Origin: Bacteroidota bacterium
Lineage (GTDB): Bacteria; Bacteroidota; Bacteroidia; Chitinophagales; Chitinophagaceae
DNA: 64,000 nt
Assembly (NCBI GenBank): GCA_947448725.1
Contig: CANFOM010000002.1
Coordinates: 1 to 64,000, forward strand
Reading direction: 5' to 3'
Shown: one piece after another, positions 7,253-16,920 of the stretch
How the letters are laid out: every line of letters starts with the position of its first letter
How positions within the stretch are numbered: position 1 is the stretch's first letter
Made by a program: the position numbers and the translations under genes
Notes under the pieces: model-generated
Told to the model about the DNA's origin: nothing
Seen by the model: only the letters and a program-made list of their open reading frames with translations
Databases searched by the model: none

Positions 7253-9319
7253 ATGAAAAAATATTTATACATTGCTTTATTAAGTTTGCCATTGTTTTCT
7301 TTGGCACAAAATGTAGATCGAACCAAGGCCCCCTCGCCAGGCAAAGCGCCACTCATTCAAGTGGCCGATCCGGTGAAGTTTACTTTAGCCAATGGGTTAC
7401 AAGTTTTTGTGGTAAAAAACACAAAGCTCCCTCGAGTTTCAGCGACTTTAGCCTTGGATGTGGATGGGTTTAAAGAAGGAGACAAATCGGGCATGGCAGA
7501 AATGGCTGGACAATTACTAAAAAGAGGCACCACCAAAAAATCAAAGGCGGAATTAGATGAAGCGGTTGAATTTTTAGGAGGGAGCTTGTCTACCTCTAGT
7601 CAATATGCATCCGTTAGTTCACTTAAAAATAATTTTCCAAAATTAATGGAATTATTAGCCGAAGTGATATTGCACCCAGCTTTATCATCGGATGAATTAG
7701 AAAAAGTGAGAAAGCAAAGTATTTCAGGAATTGAATCGAATAAAGATGAGCCTGATGCTATTTCGAACAATGTGGTGCATAAATTGGTCTATGGGGGTAA
7801 TCATCCTTATGGTGAAGTGACCACTGTTAAAACAGTTAATGCAGTTAAAGAACAAGACGTTAAAGATTTTATTAAAACTTATTGGATTCCCAACAACGCC
7901 TATTTAATTTTTGTGGGAGATATTGAGCCATTAGCAGCAAAGGCATTGGCGGAAAAAAACTTTACTACTTGGGCTAAGGGTGTTTATACAAAACCTAATT
8001 ATGAAAAGCCAGTACTTCCCAATACTTCTTATGTGGCTATCGTAGATCGTCCTGCATCTGTGCAGAGTGTCGTAGTAGTTGCTACTACAGTAGAGTTAAC
8101 TAAAGGATCCTCCAATGATATTCCATCTGTTGTAATGAATAATATTTTAGGAGGAGGATTTTCAGGTAGATTGTTTGCTAATTTAAGAGAGAAACATGGG
8201 TTTACTTATGGCGCTTACTCTTCTATTAAGCCCGATAAGCAAATTGGATTTTTCAAAGCAGAATCTTCTGTAAGAAATGAAAAAACAGATAGTTCTATTC
8301 AAGAAATATTACATGAGATCAACATTATCAGAGACGCGAAAGTGGGGGATACAGAATTAAGCAGAATGAAAAATTATTTGGCTGGAGGCTTTGCTCGTTC
8401 TTTAGAAAATCCTATAACGATTGCTAATTTTGCATTGTCTATTGCAGTGAACCACTTGCCTGCTGATTACTATCAAAAATATTTAAGCAATTTAGCTGCA
8501 GTGAATGCACAAAATGTAAAAGAAGTAGCTACTGCATTATTAAATCCCGCTAAAATGCATATAGTAGTGGTGGGTAATGCCAAGCAAATTGCTAAAGGCC
8601 TAGAAAAATATGGTCCAGTAAAGTATTTTGATATTGAAGGCAATGAAGTGGCGGCTCCTGTAGAAGCTAAAGCAGATGTCAATTTAACTCCAGCTAGTTT
8701 AATGGAGAAGGCCTTGGCAGCTATTGGAACTAAAGAGGCTTTGGCTGCAGTAACCGATGTACAATTAAAAGGTACCGCCAGCTTGATGGGTCAGACGCTC
8801 AATATGGAACAGACTATTATTCTCCCAGGAAATTCGGTAACCACGATGTCCATGGGCGGCATGGCCATTATGCGTCAAGCAGTGGTGGATGGTAAATATT
8901 CAGTAACACAACAAGGACAGGAAGCACCTATTACACCGGATTTAAAAGAGGGGCTTGATGAGTCTGCCAATATTTCACCTGAGCAACTATTTTTAACGAA
9001 GGGCTATCAATTAAAAATTATTGGTGCTGAAAAAATAAATAATAAAGATGCTATTGATGTAGAAGTGACCACGCCGTCTGGAAAAATTTCACATCGTTAT
9101 TATGATGCAAGCTCTTATTTATTGGTTAAAACTTCTAAGTCGGAAGAAGTTCCAGGAAGAGGTACAGTTACCCAACAACATTTCTTTAATGCCTATCAAC
9201 AAGTAAATGGTATTCAATTACCTTCGGATGAGTTGATTGATATGGGTCAATTAAAGATTGCTATAAAATATACAAGTATTAAAGTGAACCAAGGATTAAA
9301 AACAAGCGACTTAAAATAG
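7253..9319 (+). CDS. M16 family peptidase-like protein, non-catalytic partner with C-terminal extension
   Basis: A secreted M16-fold protein. The ATG at 7253 gives a clean signal peptide (MKKYLYIALLSLPLFSLAQ) and is preferred to the ORF-track start 24 bases upstream. Two M16 halves cover about 45-470, including a C-terminal GGGFSGRLFANLREKHGFTY segment typical of the family. The place where HxxEH belongs reads GMAEMAGQLLKRG, so no zinc site is visible. Residues after about 480 form an additional domain of about 200 residues that I could not identify by motif. It resembles the outer-membrane-lipoprotein-sorting-like tails seen on Bacteroidota M16 partners. It is followed by a strong terminator. 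Confidence 0.85.
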   Translation: MKKYLYIALLSLPLFSLAQNVDRTKAPSPGKAPLIQVADPVKFTLANGLQVFVVKNTKLPRVSATLALDVDGFKEGDKSGMAEMAGQLLKRGTTKKSKAELDEAVEFLGGSLSTSSQYASVSSLKNNFPKLMELLAEVILHPALSSDELEKVRKQSISGIESNKDEPDAISNNVVHKLVYGGNHPYGEVTTVKTVNAVKEQDVKDFIKTYWIPNNAYLIFVGDIEPLAAKALAEKNFTTWAKGVYTKPNYEKPVLPNTSYVAIVDRPASVQSVVVVATTVELTKGSSNDIPSVVMNNILGGGFSGRLFANLREKHGFTYGAYSSIKPDKQIGFFKAESSVRNEKTDSSIQEILHEINIIRDAKVGDTELSRMKNYLAGGFARSLENPITIANFALSIAVNHLPADYYQKYLSNLAAVNAQNVKEVATALLNPAKMHIVVVGNAKQIAKGLEKYGPVKYFDIEGNEVAAPVEAKADVNLTPASLMEKALAAIGTKEALAAVTDVQLKGTASLMGQTLNMEQTIILPGNSVTTMSMGGMAIMRQAVVDGKYSVTQQGQEAPITPDLKEGLDESANISPEQLFLTKGYQLKIIGAEKINNKDAIDVEVTTPSGKISHRYYDASSYLLVKTSKSEEVPGRGTVTQQHFFNAYQQVNGIQLPSDELIDMGQLKIAIKYTSIKVNQGLKTSDLK

Positions 9320-9350
9320 ACGAGTAAGTTTTTACAGATAGATTGGTATA

Positions 9351-9395
9351 AAAAAGACGTCCCGCAACGAGTAATCGAAGCGGGACGTCTTTTTT
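9351..9395. terminator. Bidirectional intrinsic terminator
   Basis: A perfect 15-bp inverted repeat, AAAAAGACGTCCCGC and GCGGGACGTCTTTTT, with a 14-nt loop. A-tracts and T-tracts flank both sides, so it can end both the plus-strand M16 operon and the convergent minus-strand barrel gene. Confidence 0.9.
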
Positions 9396-9412
9396 ATACT
9401 TATGAAGTAGAA

Positions 9413-10945
9413 TTACTTTGAAAATCTAATGCCGTAACCTATATTAAATATTAATTGATTACCGGTCATATTTGCAAAGGTATTTGCTTTGTCATTTAAT
9501 CGGTAAGGGAAGATGGCATCTTTACTGCTACTATTGATCACTGTAAAATCAATAAAATGTCTATTGGTTCTATACCCTAAGCCACCACTTACAACAAATC
9601 TAGAGGCCTTGATGGCTTCGTCTGCATAAGGGGTGCCATAATAAGCAGTTCCTGCGCGTATCATCCAATTGCCATCTAATTTTATTTCAGCACCTATCTT
9701 AATGTTTACATTATTTTTATAAATTTCTTTAATGGTGCTATTTAAAGCGCTATAATAATTGGTAGATTCTTGATCATAGGTATTGGAATAAAAGCGAGTG
9801 CCAGAATAGTTTACCCATTCAACATCAGCGCTTATAAAGCCAAGCGGTTGTGTTGGTTTGTTAGGCGCAGCGAAAAAATAACTGGTACTAAAAATAGTTT
9901 TTAGCGGGGTTGCAACGGTGTAATCTCTTTCACCTGGATAGCCATTGTTTAAATCGTTCGAGCTAGCGGATTGTGTACCAGCATACTTTTCTGTATTGGT
10001 AGTCATATCAACACTTAATAAGTCTTTGAATGAAATCAATTGAGGAGTATGTAAAGAAAATCCAACTCTTAAAAAAGGCTCAGGTTTGTAAATAACACCA
10101 AATTTAGCTCCAATACCCCAGCCTTTGGAACTAAATGTTTCATTGATGGCGAATCCGCCAAATGAATTATTGGCATTATTGGAAGCATCGGTTTCGGAAT
10201 AATAAAGTGATTTACTGTAATTAATCATCGGCATAATAATACTGGCGCCTAAGTATAATTTATCTTCCATATTACCTCCCCATCCAAAAGCCAATTCATT
10301 GTAACTACCACTGGTAACGGCGTCGTAAGTTTGTTTAGTACCAGTTGAAATAGGCACTAGACTTTGATAGCCAGTTATAGCGCCAGCTGCATTGGCCGTG
10401 GTATCAATTAAATAAGTTCTATAAGCCAATGAGCTACCAAAAATATAATTGCTTAATGCACTACTGGTGTCAGCTTGATCATGAACTAATTCTTCTAAAT
10501 ATTTTTCAGATAAACTACTTTGATTATTAAGTCCGCTAAAACTTACATGGTTAGAGAAATCGGCTATCTGATTAAAGGTAACAGAGAAAGCAGTGCTCGT
10601 CCAATTATTAACTCTTTTTCCTTCGGCTAATACAATCCCTATAGATCCGAAATTAGATTTGCTATCATTACTGGTGCTATTTGTTCCACGATAATTGAAC
10701 TTATTGTTTTGAACTAGAAATTTCGGGGTTAATAAAAATTCACTTGATTTATACAAACCCAATCCGGCTGGATTAATATGATTGGCAGATAAATCTCCAC
10801 CTAATGAACCCATAGCACCTCCTAGAGCGTTACTTCTTGCTGTTCCGCTTGGATTAAACCAAGATAGTCTTAATCCATCTTCAGGATCTTGTGCGTACGA
10901 GGTTAAACTTGATCCTAGGATGATCAATAAAACTAATTTCTTCAT
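9413..10945 (-). CDS. Outer-membrane beta-barrel protein, OmpP1/FadL-like
   Basis: Signal peptide MKKLVLLIILGSSLTSYAQ, then NPSGTARSNALGGAMGSLGGDLSANHINPAGLGLY (about 30-64). This last segment is the N-terminal signature of the Bacteroidota branch of the OmpP1/FadL/TodX transport barrels (few conserved residues, usually annotated as hypothetical or hemin receptor). Alternating aromatic/polar strands run to a C-terminal GYGIRFSK, with the penultimate aromatic typical of barrel proteins. 510 aa fits 14-16 strands. The cargo is unknown. It shares the terminator with the convergent M16 pair. Confidence 0.75.
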   Translation of the reverse strand: MKKLVLLIILGSSLTSYAQDPEDGLRLSWFNPSGTARSNALGGAMGSLGGDLSANHINPAGLGLYKSSEFLLTPKFLVQNNKFNYRGTNSTSNDSKSNFGSIGIVLAEGKRVNNWTSTAFSVTFNQIADFSNHVSFSGLNNQSSLSEKYLEELVHDQADTSSALSNYIFGSSLAYRTYLIDTTANAAGAITGYQSLVPISTGTKQTYDAVTSGSYNELAFGWGGNMEDKLYLGASIIMPMINYSKSLYYSETDASNNANNSFGGFAINETFSSKGWGIGAKFGVIYKPEPFLRVGFSLHTPQLISFKDLLSVDMTTNTEKYAGTQSASSNDLNNGYPGERDYTVATPLKTIFSTSYFFAAPNKPTQPLGFISADVEWVNYSGTRFYSNTYDQESTNYYSALNSTIKEIYKNNVNIKIGAEIKLDGNWMIRAGTAYYGTPYADEAIKASRFVVSGGLGYRTNRHFIDFTVINSSSKDAIFPYRLNDKANTFANMTGNQLIFNIGYGIRFSK

Positions 10946-10993
10946 AATTTTTATTTATTTAAATACAGCTTTCAGCAAATTGGAAATACAATA

Positions 10994-12172
10994 CTATTGA
11001 TTCTGGCCTCTTCCAGGACGGGCGCTTCCTGAGGAAGTGCCTGTACTATTGAAACCGCCACTTCTGCCACCGGAACTATTAGAACTGTTAGTGCTTTGTA
11101 ATGGCGTACTATTTGTATTAGCTGCTCTATATTGACTGTTGTTAGCGCTGTTATTATTAAAGTATCTTGCCGGCCTATCATAACCATTGGAGTTGTTACC
11201 GTTGCTATTATTGACATTTGCATTATTGGCAACTACTCTTTTAATTAAACTTCCAAAATTGGTATTCACTACTGGATTGGCTAAGTTTCTTGTATTAGCA
11301 ATGGAAACATTGGAATTATTGTTGGAATTATTATAGCCTCTGTTATTTCGGTAAGCACCTAAACTAACCGCACTATTTTGCATAGAGCGGGTGGCAATAT
11401 CTTGTTGACGATTTTCTCCAAAGCCACGTCTGTTATAATGTCCATCCCAATCATGATGATAGGAACGATAAGGATTCCAGAATCCACCAGCAAAGAAGGG
11501 GTTCCATCCGCCATAGCCAAAACCACCGTAGCCAAATCCGCCATAACCAAAACCACCATAACCAAATCCGTCATAGCCAAATCCACCATAACCAAAATCA
11601 TTATATCCCCATCCCATGCCATAGCCAAAGGAACTCATGTAAGGATTGTATCCGCCCCAGCCCATAGAATAAATAGATCCAAATGGATTATACCAAGAAG
11701 CACCATAGTATCCAGTATACCAACTATTCCATCCACTGTAAGATGGGTAGAAGGCATTGTTAAAACGAGGGTCATTCCAATAACCAAAATCGTCGATGCT
11801 ACTCCATCTATTTCTGTTGGCAACTTTTAATCTTAAATATCGATCGTCTTGATAGTTTTGATAGTCTTGATATTCCTCATTATCAGCAGCTACCCCTTGT
11901 TGGTTGTTATTGTAATTTTGACTATTACTGTTATTATTTTGCTGATTCGAATTGTAGTTTTGAACCTTGTTAGGAACTCCCCAATTTTCAGTACTAATTA
12001 TTTTCTTATTGGAAGCAATGGTAGTGTTAGCATTGTTAGGTGTTGTATATAAATCGTCAGTTGCAATACTTGTAGATTGTTGCAAACTTGTACATCCCAT
12101 TCCTAGTAAACTAAACGTCACTAGGCAAATGGCCATAAGCCTTACATTAGCGGTCGTTTTAATCTTGTTCAT
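10994..12172 (-). CDS. Gly/Tyr/Asn-rich low-complexity lipoprotein of unknown function
   Basis: Read from the ATG at 12172, it begins with a basic n-region, a hydrophobic stretch and LLGMGCTS, a plausible though non-canonical lipobox. The Asn/Gln-rich region that follows is disordered (about 60-95). A YNP/GWGGYNP Trp/Tyr/Gly region leads into about six tandem copies of FGYGG/FGYDG (about 200-230), and a second Asn/Ser-rich tail ends in SSGSARPGRGQNQ. The composition suggests an extended or self-associating surface or periplasmic protein. No enzyme fold is visible. The antisense ORFs in this stretch (11378..11830 and others) are shadows created by the repeats. Not recognised by name. Confidence 0.75.
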   Translation of the reverse strand: MNKIKTTANVRLMAICLVTFSLLGMGCTSLQQSTSIATDDLYTTPNNANTTIASNKKIISTENWGVPNKVQNYNSNQQNNNSNSQNYNNNQQGVAADNEEYQDYQNYQDDRYLRLKVANRNRWSSIDDFGYWNDPRFNNAFYPSYSGWNSWYTGYYGASWYNPFGSIYSMGWGGYNPYMSSFGYGMGWGYNDFGYGGFGYDGFGYGGFGYGGFGYGGFGYGGWNPFFAGGFWNPYRSYHHDWDGHYNRRGFGENRQQDIATRSMQNSAVSLGAYRNNRGYNNSNNNSNVSIANTRNLANPVVNTNFGSLIKRVVANNANVNNSNGNNSNGYDRPARYFNNNSANNSQYRAANTNSTPLQSTNSSNSSGGRSGGFNSTGTSSGSARPGRGQNQ

Positions 12173-12303
12173 TTTGATGTAGTTTTTGGTTTTTATATGC
12201 CCTTTATTTAGCATACATTTGCTACTATAAAGGTACAAAATTTTAAAATAATTAGCGTTTTTAGTACTTGTTTCTTAGAATATAAAAAGTTAAGATTTAT
12301 ACA

Positions 12304-13782
12304 ATGGCAAAGGAATTAACATCAAGGGCACAGGATTACTCTCAATGGTACAATGACCTAGTCATTAAAGGGGAGCTGGCCGATTATAGCGCGGTGAGAG
12401 GATGTATGGTAATTAAGCCTTATGGGTATGCCTTATGGGAAAATATGCGTGATGTTTTAGACAGGATGTTTAAAGATACTGGGCATCAGAATGCCTATTT
12501 CCCATTATTTGTTCCTAAGTCACTTTTTGAGGCAGAAGAAAAAAATGCAGAAGGCTTTGCCAAGGAGTGCGCAGTAGTCACTCATTATCGCTTGATTGCT
12601 GATCCCAATAACAAAGGGAAATTAATGGTTGACCCAGAAGCAAAATTAGAAGAGGAATTAATTGTACGTCCTACCAGTGAAGCGATCATTTGGAATACGT
12701 ATAAAACTTGGATTCAGTCTTATCGTGATTTGCCAATTTTAGTAAATCAATGGGCCAATGTAGTAAGATGGGAAATGCGTACTCGTTTATTTTTACGTAC
12801 CGCAGAATTTTTATGGCAGGAAGGTCATACCGCTCATGCCACTGCTCAAGAAGCTATTGCTGAAACAAAACAAATGTTGAATGTGTATGCCGACTTTGTA
12901 GAAAACTGGATGGCAGTGCCTGTGATTAAAGGAGTAAAATCGGCTAATGAAAGATTTGCTGGCGCAGAAGATACCTATTGTATTGAAGCATTAATGCAGG
13001 ATGGAAAAGCATTGCAAGCGGGTACTTCGCATTTCTTAGGCCAAAATTTTGCAAAAGCATTTGATGTAAAGTTTAGCGATCAAAATAATAAACAAGAATA
13101 TGTTTGGGCCACCAGCTGGGGTGTAAGTACTCGTTTAATTGGTGGTTTGGTAATGACCCATAGTGATGATGAGGGTTTGGTATTGCCTCCTCGCATTGCA
13201 CCCATTCAAGTTGTGATTGTTCCTATCTACAAAGGAGAAGAACAAAAAGCAGTATTGGATGAAAAAGTGGCAGAGATAGTAAAATCATTTAAAGCTGCAG
13301 GAATAAGAGTGAAATATGATAATTCGGATCATGCTAGACCAGGATGGAAATTTGCAGAGTACGAATTAAAAGGAGTGCCGATTAGAATTGCTATAGGTGC
13401 AAGAGATTTAGAAAACAAACAAGTTGAATTGGCCCGTCGGGATACCAAAGAAAAATCAGCTGTGGCGATGGAAGGTTTAACACCAACAGTGGAAGCCTTA
13501 TTGGTTGAAATTCAAACAAATTTATTTGAACGTGCCAAAAAATACCGCGACGAACATATTACTAAAGCGGATACCTGGGATGATTTTATGAAAATATTAG
13601 ATACCGATGGTGGTTTTGTTTTAGCCCATTGGGATGGGACTGCTGATACAGAAGATAAAATTAAAGAATTAGCCAAAGCTACCATTCGCTGCATTCCTTT
13701 AGACAATCCATTGGAAAATGGAAAATGTATTTTAACTGGGAATGCTTCTACCCAAAGAGTACTGTTCGCAAGAGCTTACTAA
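12304..13782 (+). CDS. proS: Prolyl-tRNA synthetase (archaeal/eukaryotic-type ProS)
   Basis: Charges tRNA-Pro. 492 aa, with the compact ProS architecture lacking the bacterial editing insertion. It has the class II catalytic core with RPTSEAIIW and the [23 protein letters not shown] motif 2 region (about 155-190), the [14 protein letters not shown] motif (about 240), the anticodon-binding domain, and a C-terminal zinc-like domain ending in the characteristic tyrosine (FARAY). It is transcribed divergently from the Gly/Tyr-rich lipoprotein, with truB 19 bp downstream. Confidence 0.96.
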   Translation: MAKELTSRAQDYSQWYNDLVIKGELADYSAVRGCMVIKPYGYALWENMRDVLDRMFKDTGHQNAYFPLFVPKSLFEAEEKNAEGFAKECAVVTHYRLIADPNNKGKLMVDPEAKLEEELIVRPTSEAIIWNTYKTWIQSYRDLPILVNQWANVVRWEMRTRLFLRTAEFLWQEGHTAHATAQEAIAETKQMLNVYADFVENWMAVPVIKGVKSANERFAGAEDTYCIEALMQDGKALQAGTSHFLGQNFAKAFDVKFSDQNNKQEYVWATSWGVSTRLIGGLVMTHSDDEGLVLPPRIAPIQVVIVPIYKGEEQKAVLDEKVAEIVKSFKAAGIRVKYDNSDHARPGWKFAEYELKGVPIRIAIGARDLENKQVELARRDTKEKSAVAMEGLTPTVEALLVEIQTNLFERAKKYRDEHITKADTWDDFMKILDTDGGFVLAHWDGTADTEDKIKELAKATIRCIPLDNPLENGKCILTGNASTQRVLFARAY

Positions 13783-13801
13783 GATTTAAGTTTCAAAATT
13801 C

Positions 13802-14542
13802 ATGCGACAAAAACCAATACTTAAAGTACTTGTTCCTTACTTAGAAGGTAAAGTATTACTTATTGATAAACCTTTGCGTTGGACTTCCTTTGATATTGTA
13901 AAAAAAGTACGCATACTTACCCGAGTCATTAAAATTGGTCATGCAGGAACCTTGGATCCATTGGCTACGGGGTTGCTTATTGTTTGTACAGGTAGTTTTA
14001 CAAAACAAATCAATAATTATATGGGGTTGTCTAAAGAATATGTTGGAACGATGGTCTTAGGCGCAACGACACCCACTTATGATTTAGAATCTGAGCCAGA
14101 AAATTTTAAATCGATACAGCATTTAACCAAGGAGGAAATACAAAAAGCAACGCTACCATTTGTTGGGGAAATATTTCAAATGCCACCACAACATTCCGCC
14201 ATTAAAAAAGATGGGAAAAGATTATATGAGTCGGCAAGGAAAGGGATTGAAGTAAAAGTAGATCCTCGAAAAGTAAATATTATTAGTTTTGAAATAACCC
14301 ATATCGATTTGCCTTCGATTGGTTTTAAAGTAGTTTGTTCTACGGGCACTTATATTAGAAGTTTGGTAAAAGATTATGGAGACGCATTGCAGGTAGGTGC
14401 TTATATGAGTAGTTTAAGACGCACTAAAATTGGGGACTTTGAGGTAGCCAATGCCATTCAATGGCAGGATTTGCAAGTTGAAATAGAATCCTTAGTAGCT
14501 GGCTCTGATGGGACAATGAATAAAGAAGAGGGAGCTGTTTAA
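13802..14542 (+). CDS. truB: tRNA pseudouridine(55) synthase
   Basis: Isomerises U55 in the T-loop of tRNAs. The catalytic motif GHAGTLDPLATGLL is intact, with the catalytic Asp at residue 52. The preceding IDKPLRWTSF and the CSTGTYIRSLVKD segment (about 180) are also family hallmarks. At 246 aa it has the catalytic domain without a long C-terminal PUA domain, as is usual in this phylum. It is probably co-transcribed with proS. Its stop overlaps the convergent TamL-like gene by 4 bases. Confidence 0.95.
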   Translation: MRQKPILKVLVPYLEGKVLLIDKPLRWTSFDIVKKVRILTRVIKIGHAGTLDPLATGLLIVCTGSFTKQINNYMGLSKEYVGTMVLGATTPTYDLESEPENFKSIQHLTKEEIQKATLPFVGEIFQMPPQHSAIKKDGKRLYESARKGIEVKVDPRKVNIISFEITHIDLPSIGFKVVCSTGTYIRSLVKDYGDALQVGAYMSSLRRTKIGDFEVANAIQWQDLQVEIESLVAGSDGTMNKEEGAV

Positions 14543-16920
14543 AAAGGCAATCCAATGCCAAACTGCCAAGCATAATTATTAACCTTTAAGCCATTGGGCT
14601 TAACATCGGACCACTTTAAATGGCCGAGGTCCAACCATCCATTATTGTACAAACGAGTGGGGTCTTTCATTTTCATAGCGTAATCTATACGGATAATAAA
14701 ATAATTAAAGTCCAATCTTATTCCAGTTCCAACACCAATGGCTAAATCTTGGTAGAGCTTGTCTAATTTAAATCCTGCTGATGGATCGATATTGGATTCA
14801 TGTGTATTCCATATATTTCCAATATCTGTAAATAGGGCAGAGCTAATTTTGTAGGAACCCAATTGTACTAATGGAAAACGGTATTCTAAATTGGTTTCTA
14901 ATTGAACATCTCCAAAGCGATCAAAGTTTTGATTTTTTGAACTGGTATCGTAAAACTGAGAACTACCTAATCCCAATTGTCTTAATCCCCAAGCACGCAT
15001 ACTATAAGGGCCACCTGCGGTAAATTGTTTGAAAAAAGGTAGTTGTCCTTTTAAGGTGGGGTCATTACTGTAGTTGTTTCCCCAGCCACCCATAAAACGC
15101 CAAGCCAATTCGGAGTAAGTAAATTTGTATAATTTTCTTAATTCAAGCTCGGCCTTAATGTACCTATAAATATGTTTTTGTACGACAGTGGAAATGCCGA
15201 GCAAGCCACCCGCTTCCTCAATGCCCAATCTTAAATAATTATTTTGATTGGAATGATTCAAAGAAGGGCCTGAATGAATAAAATTGAATGTCTGACTAAT
15301 TACATTGCCTTCATTAAAGGAAGATCTTAAAAAAGGGTTGAGTAATAAAAGACTATCTAGTTTACTAAATTTATCAATGTGGTACAATTCAATATTAAGT
15401 GGCTTGTAGATCCAAGTATTGTCCGATCTGTTTTTATTTTTCTTTGTTTCATACCCCCAACTAGCGGTAATTGATTTTAGTTGATAATAATTGAGCCTAT
15501 CTATATAAGCTCCATTTAAAGAAAAGTTGGTTCTGGTGGAATTGGGATAATTAGTTTGCCTGTGCACAAAGGGGATGAGTAAATTGGGAAAGCTATAAGT
15601 ATGCCCAACATTCAACAACAATGTTTGTGTTAAATTTTCGTTTCCATTGTTGACATTCAATTCAATACCACTTCTTAAATTGGTGATAGAAGGTATTGAT
15701 TTTCTTTGAACATTTTTATCGCGATAAGTAAAGCTAGTGGACAAGCCAAGCAAGTCGCCCGAGATTAATTGAGAATTATTTTTACTGCCTTCTACATCAA
15801 AACTAAAACTATACCTTAGTGCGGGCACTAAAAAATAGTGTAAATACACACTGTCATTTTTTAAAGTAGTTCTGCCATCAATTTGTTGCCAGGCACCAAG
15901 ACTACTAAAGTTATTCAGGGTTTGGTAGTACATTTTTTCATCAAAAAGATCGCCTTTTTTAATAATGGATTGTTGCTCAAATAATAGGGACTTAAATTTT
16001 GGTGTATTATATTGTTGTACGATGTCCCCTATCACTTCCTGGTTGGGCAAAGTTTTAATTAAAATACTATCGGGGTTGTCGGCCAATTTCAAATCACTGT
16101 AAAATATTTGTTGTCCAATGGGATAGGCCTTGGTGACTATATTGGAGCTATTGCGTAATTGAAAAGTAATTTTCCAATTGGGGTTTTCTTTTTCTTTTTG
16201 TTTTGCAGTTTGAACTTGGATCATTTGAGCCAGCGGGTCAAGGTTTAATTGCATCAATTGTTGATTCAAAGTATCTACTTCTGCAAATATTTTTTCTTTA
16301 GTGAAAAAATAATATCCTTTGCTTCTAAATAATTCCACTAATCTATCCAACTCATTGTTAATGGATTCATTTGAAAAAGCCATTCCTTTTTTGATATAGG
16401 CCTCTGTCTTATGGTTGATGGCTATTTCTTGAAGCTTTCTGTCTGTTAATTGATACACTACTGTATCAATAACAGTTTTTTTGTTTAATTGAATGTTCAT
16501 CGTCAAATGCACTCTCCACTCATCTTTAACTGTGTCTATTTTAACGAGTGGGGTTAATAGGGGATGGCTATAGCCTTTAGTAGACAAATAAGCTTGCATA
16601 AATTGAACGGTTCGTTGTAATTTATCTGCTTGGTAGTAACTAGGTTGAAGAACGGTATTAAAAACGCCAAACTGTCTAATTCGTTTTACTTTGAGGCTGT
16701 CATCCCAATAATTGTCAATATCGGATTCAATTTCCTGTAACTCTTTTTTACTTTCGGGGTCCTTAATGACCACTTTGTTGTCAAATACAAAGGCTATTTG
16801 TTTAGGATAATCATGAATTGTCGCATTTTTGATATCGGCGCAAGCATTTAATAAAAATAAAAGGCCTAGTAGGTAAAATCTTGCGAAGAAACTAATATTT
16901 TTAACTCTCCGTAAATGCAT
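14539..16920 (-). CDS. TamA/BamA-family outer-membrane lipoprotein (TamL-like)
   Basis: A large Omp85-superfamily protein. From the ATG at 16920 it starts with a basic n-region, a hydrophobic segment and LLNAC, a good lipobox, so it is probably lipidated like the TamL proteins described in Bacteroidota. The middle contains POTRA-like periplasmic segments (about 60-330), and the last 400 residues form the barrel. GGPYSMRAWGLRQLG (about 690) stands in the place of the VRGF/Y motif of Omp85 barrels, and the chain ends in GIGLPF with the expected C-terminal Phe. It probably works in outer-membrane protein or lipid transport. It is head-to-head with the methyltransferase gene, and the start codons overlap. 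Confidence 0.85.
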   Translation of the reverse strand: MHLRRVKNISFFARFYLLGLLFLLNACADIKNATIHDYPKQIAFVFDNKVVIKDPESKKELQEIESDIDNYWDDSLKVKRIRQFGVFNTVLQPSYYQADKLQRTVQFMQAYLSTKGYSHPLLTPLVKIDTVKDEWRVHLTMNIQLNKKTVIDTVVYQLTDRKLQEIAINHKTEAYIKKGMAFSNESINNELDRLVELFRSKGYYFFTKEKIFAEVDTLNQQLMQLNLDPLAQMIQVQTAKQKEKENPNWKITFQLRNSSNIVTKAYPIGQQIFYSDLKLADNPDSILIKTLPNQEVIGDIVQQYNTPKFKSLLFEQQSIIKKGDLFDEKMYYQTLNNFSSLGAWQQIDGRTTLKNDSVYLHYFLVPALRYSFSFDVEGSKNNSQLISGDLLGLSTSFTYRDKNVQRKSIPSITNLRSGIELNVNNGNENLTQTLLLNVGHTYSFPNLLIPFVHRQTNYPNSTRTNFSLNGAYIDRLNYYQLKSITASWGYETKKNKNRSDNTWIYKPLNIELYHIDKFSKLDSLLLLNPFLRSSFNEGNVISQTFNFIHSGPSLNHSNQNNYLRLGIEEAGGLLGISTVVQKHIYRYIKAELELRKLYKFTYSELAWRFMGGWGNNYSNDPTLKGQLPFFKQFTAGGPYSMRAWGLRQLGLGSSQFYDTSSKNQNFDRFGDVQLETNLEYRFPLVQLGSYKISSALFTDIGNIWNTHESNIDPSAGFKLDKLYQDLAIGVGTGIRLDFNYFIIRIDYAMKMKDPTRLYNNGWLDLGHLKWSDVKPNGLKVNNYAWQFGIGLPF

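Noticed and set aside
11378-11830. 150-aa plus-strand ORF (with 10972..11232, 11359..11628 and 11635..11823)
   Set aside because: Shadows of the Gly/Tyr repeat gene. Low-complexity composition on one strand creates open frames on the others; no signal, motif or promoter supports them.
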